NCBI GenBank assembly: GCA_016200745.1
Contig: JACQEF010000111.1
Span: 1 to 13,735 of the forward strand
Source: Chloroflexota bacterium
Lineage (GTDB): Bacteria > Chloroflexota > Limnocylindria > Limnocylindrales > CSP1-4
Direction: 5' to 3'
DNA: 13,735 bases
Below are positions 13,106 through 13,735 of the stretch, piece after piece; the first letter of the stretch is position 1, and every line of letters starts with the position of its first letter. Made by a program: the position numbers and the translations under genes. A model generated the notes under the pieces. It was not told the DNA's origin. It searched no databases and saw nothing but the letters and a program-made list of their open reading frames with translations.

Positions 13106-13735
13106 GTGCGATCGATCAGGGGTGTCGCCGCGGCTCCCGGCGTCGTCCGCGGCCCGTGGGTGCACATCGAGCCGTCGGCGATCGTGGCCGGCGGCCGGAT
13201 CGACCCGGCGAACGCGGACACGGAGCGCTCGCGTCTCGACGCCGCCATCGCGGCCGCCGCCGGCCAGCTTGACCGGATCGCCGAACGCGTCGCCGCCGAC
13301 GGCCACGCGGACGAGGCGGCGATCTTCTCGGCGCAGGCGGCCATCGCCCGGGACCCTGCGCTGGTCGCGCTCGCGGAGGAACGGATCCGCGCGTCCGATG
13401 ACGCGATCGCGGCCATCCAGGCCGCCGCCGGCGGCGTGGCCGACCAGCTCCGGGGACTCGGCGACGAGCTGCTCGCGGCGCGCGCCGCGGACGTGCTCGA
13501 TGTCGCCCACCGGATCGCCCGTCAGCTCGCCGGCCTGGGCAACGAACCCGCCGCCGGTCTCGACCGGCCGGCGATCGTCGTCGCCACCGATCTCCCGCCG
13601 TCGGTGACCGCCAACCTGCCACGCGACCGGCTGCTCGGCATCGCGCTCGAGGGGTCCTCGGCCACCGCGCACGCCGCAATCCTGGCCCGGGCGTATTCGA
13701 TCCCCGCCGTGGTCGGTGCAACCGGCCTGCTCGCC
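13106..13735 (+). CDS. ptsI: PTS enzyme I (phosphoenolpyruvate-protein phosphotransferase), N-terminal part, cut by window edge
   Basis: Enzyme I takes phosphate from PEP and phosphorylates HPr. The 210 residues seen run open to the right edge, out of a usual total of about 570. They start GVAAAPGVVRGPW (6-18), include the HPr-binding helical domain (EAAIFSAQAAIARDPALVALAEERI, 70-94, and ADVLDVAHRI) and reach the phosphohistidine domain with VVATDLPPS and EGSSATAHAAILARAYSIPAVVG (182-204). The active histidine falls at residue 189, the same number as in E. coli enzyme I. The usual GGxTSH context is changed to SSATAH. The PEP-binding C-terminal domain lies outside the window. The GTG start at 13106 has no ribosome binding site. 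The gene is divergent from the EII/HPr operon across the palindrome. Confidence 0.93.
   Translation, partial: MRSIRGVAAAPGVVRGPWVHIEPSAIVAGGRIDPANADTERSRLDAAIAAAAGQLDRIAERVAADGHADEAAIFSAQAAIARDPALVALAEERIRASDDAIAAIQAAAGGVADQLRGLGDELLAARAADVLDVAHRIARQLAGLGNEPAAGLDRPAIVVATDLPPSVTANLPRDRLLGIALEGSSATAHAAILARAYSIPAVVGATGLLA

Overview
The window is very GC-rich, tightly packed bacterial chromosome DNA. Starts are a mix of ATG, GTG and apparent TTG codons. Several genes seem to be read from leaderless transcripts, with a -10 hexamer ending 6-7 nt before the start codon. No rRNA, tRNA, CRISPR array, insertion sequence or phage gene is visible. The style and gene content fit a high-GC Chloroflexota (Limnocylindria-like) or actinobacterium-like organism; this placement is inferred from style and gene families only.

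Layout. (1) 1-3121, minus strand: a YdcSTUV/Pot-type ABC importer, transcribed as ATPase, lipoprotein binding protein, permease. The permease runs off the left edge, and a second permease would be expected beyond it. A consensus-like promoter at 3179-3207 decides the ATPase start, and a strong hairpin separates binding protein from permease. (2) 3315-6207, plus strand: a cupredoxin-like lipoprotein, a 7Fe ferredoxin, a BtuF-like metal/corrinoid-binding protein without a signal peptide, and a zinc-ribbon/SAM-methyltransferase fusion whose linker is made of short tandem repeats. (3) 6246-10233, plus strand: proC with a clear leaderless promoter, a cytoplasmic S9 prolyl-oligopeptidase-type peptidase, a DUF1003 membrane protein and a DUF421 (YetF-like) membrane protein. 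(4) 10242-12962, minus strand: a phosphotransferase operon transcribed EIIA, EIIB, EIIC (Ula/SgaT family), HPr. (5) 13106 to the right edge, plus strand: the N-terminal third of enzyme I, divergent from the PTS operon.

The main point of interest is block 4-5. One locus holds every part needed for a phosphorelay from PEP to sugar: EI, HPr, EIIA, EIIB and EIIC. The two divergent transcription units share a 143-bp intergenic region centred on a perfect 34-bp palindrome whose arm overlaps the -35 of the EIIA operon, so it is a strong candidate for a shared operator. All five PTS genes appear to use GTG or TTG starts. EI and HPr both depart from the usual residues around their phosphorylated histidines, which may mark a dedicated, insulated relay. 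No catabolic or regulatory gene for the sugar is inside the window.

There is no gene-free stretch longer than 300 bases. The largest gaps are 3122-3314 and 12963-13105, and both hold promoters described below.
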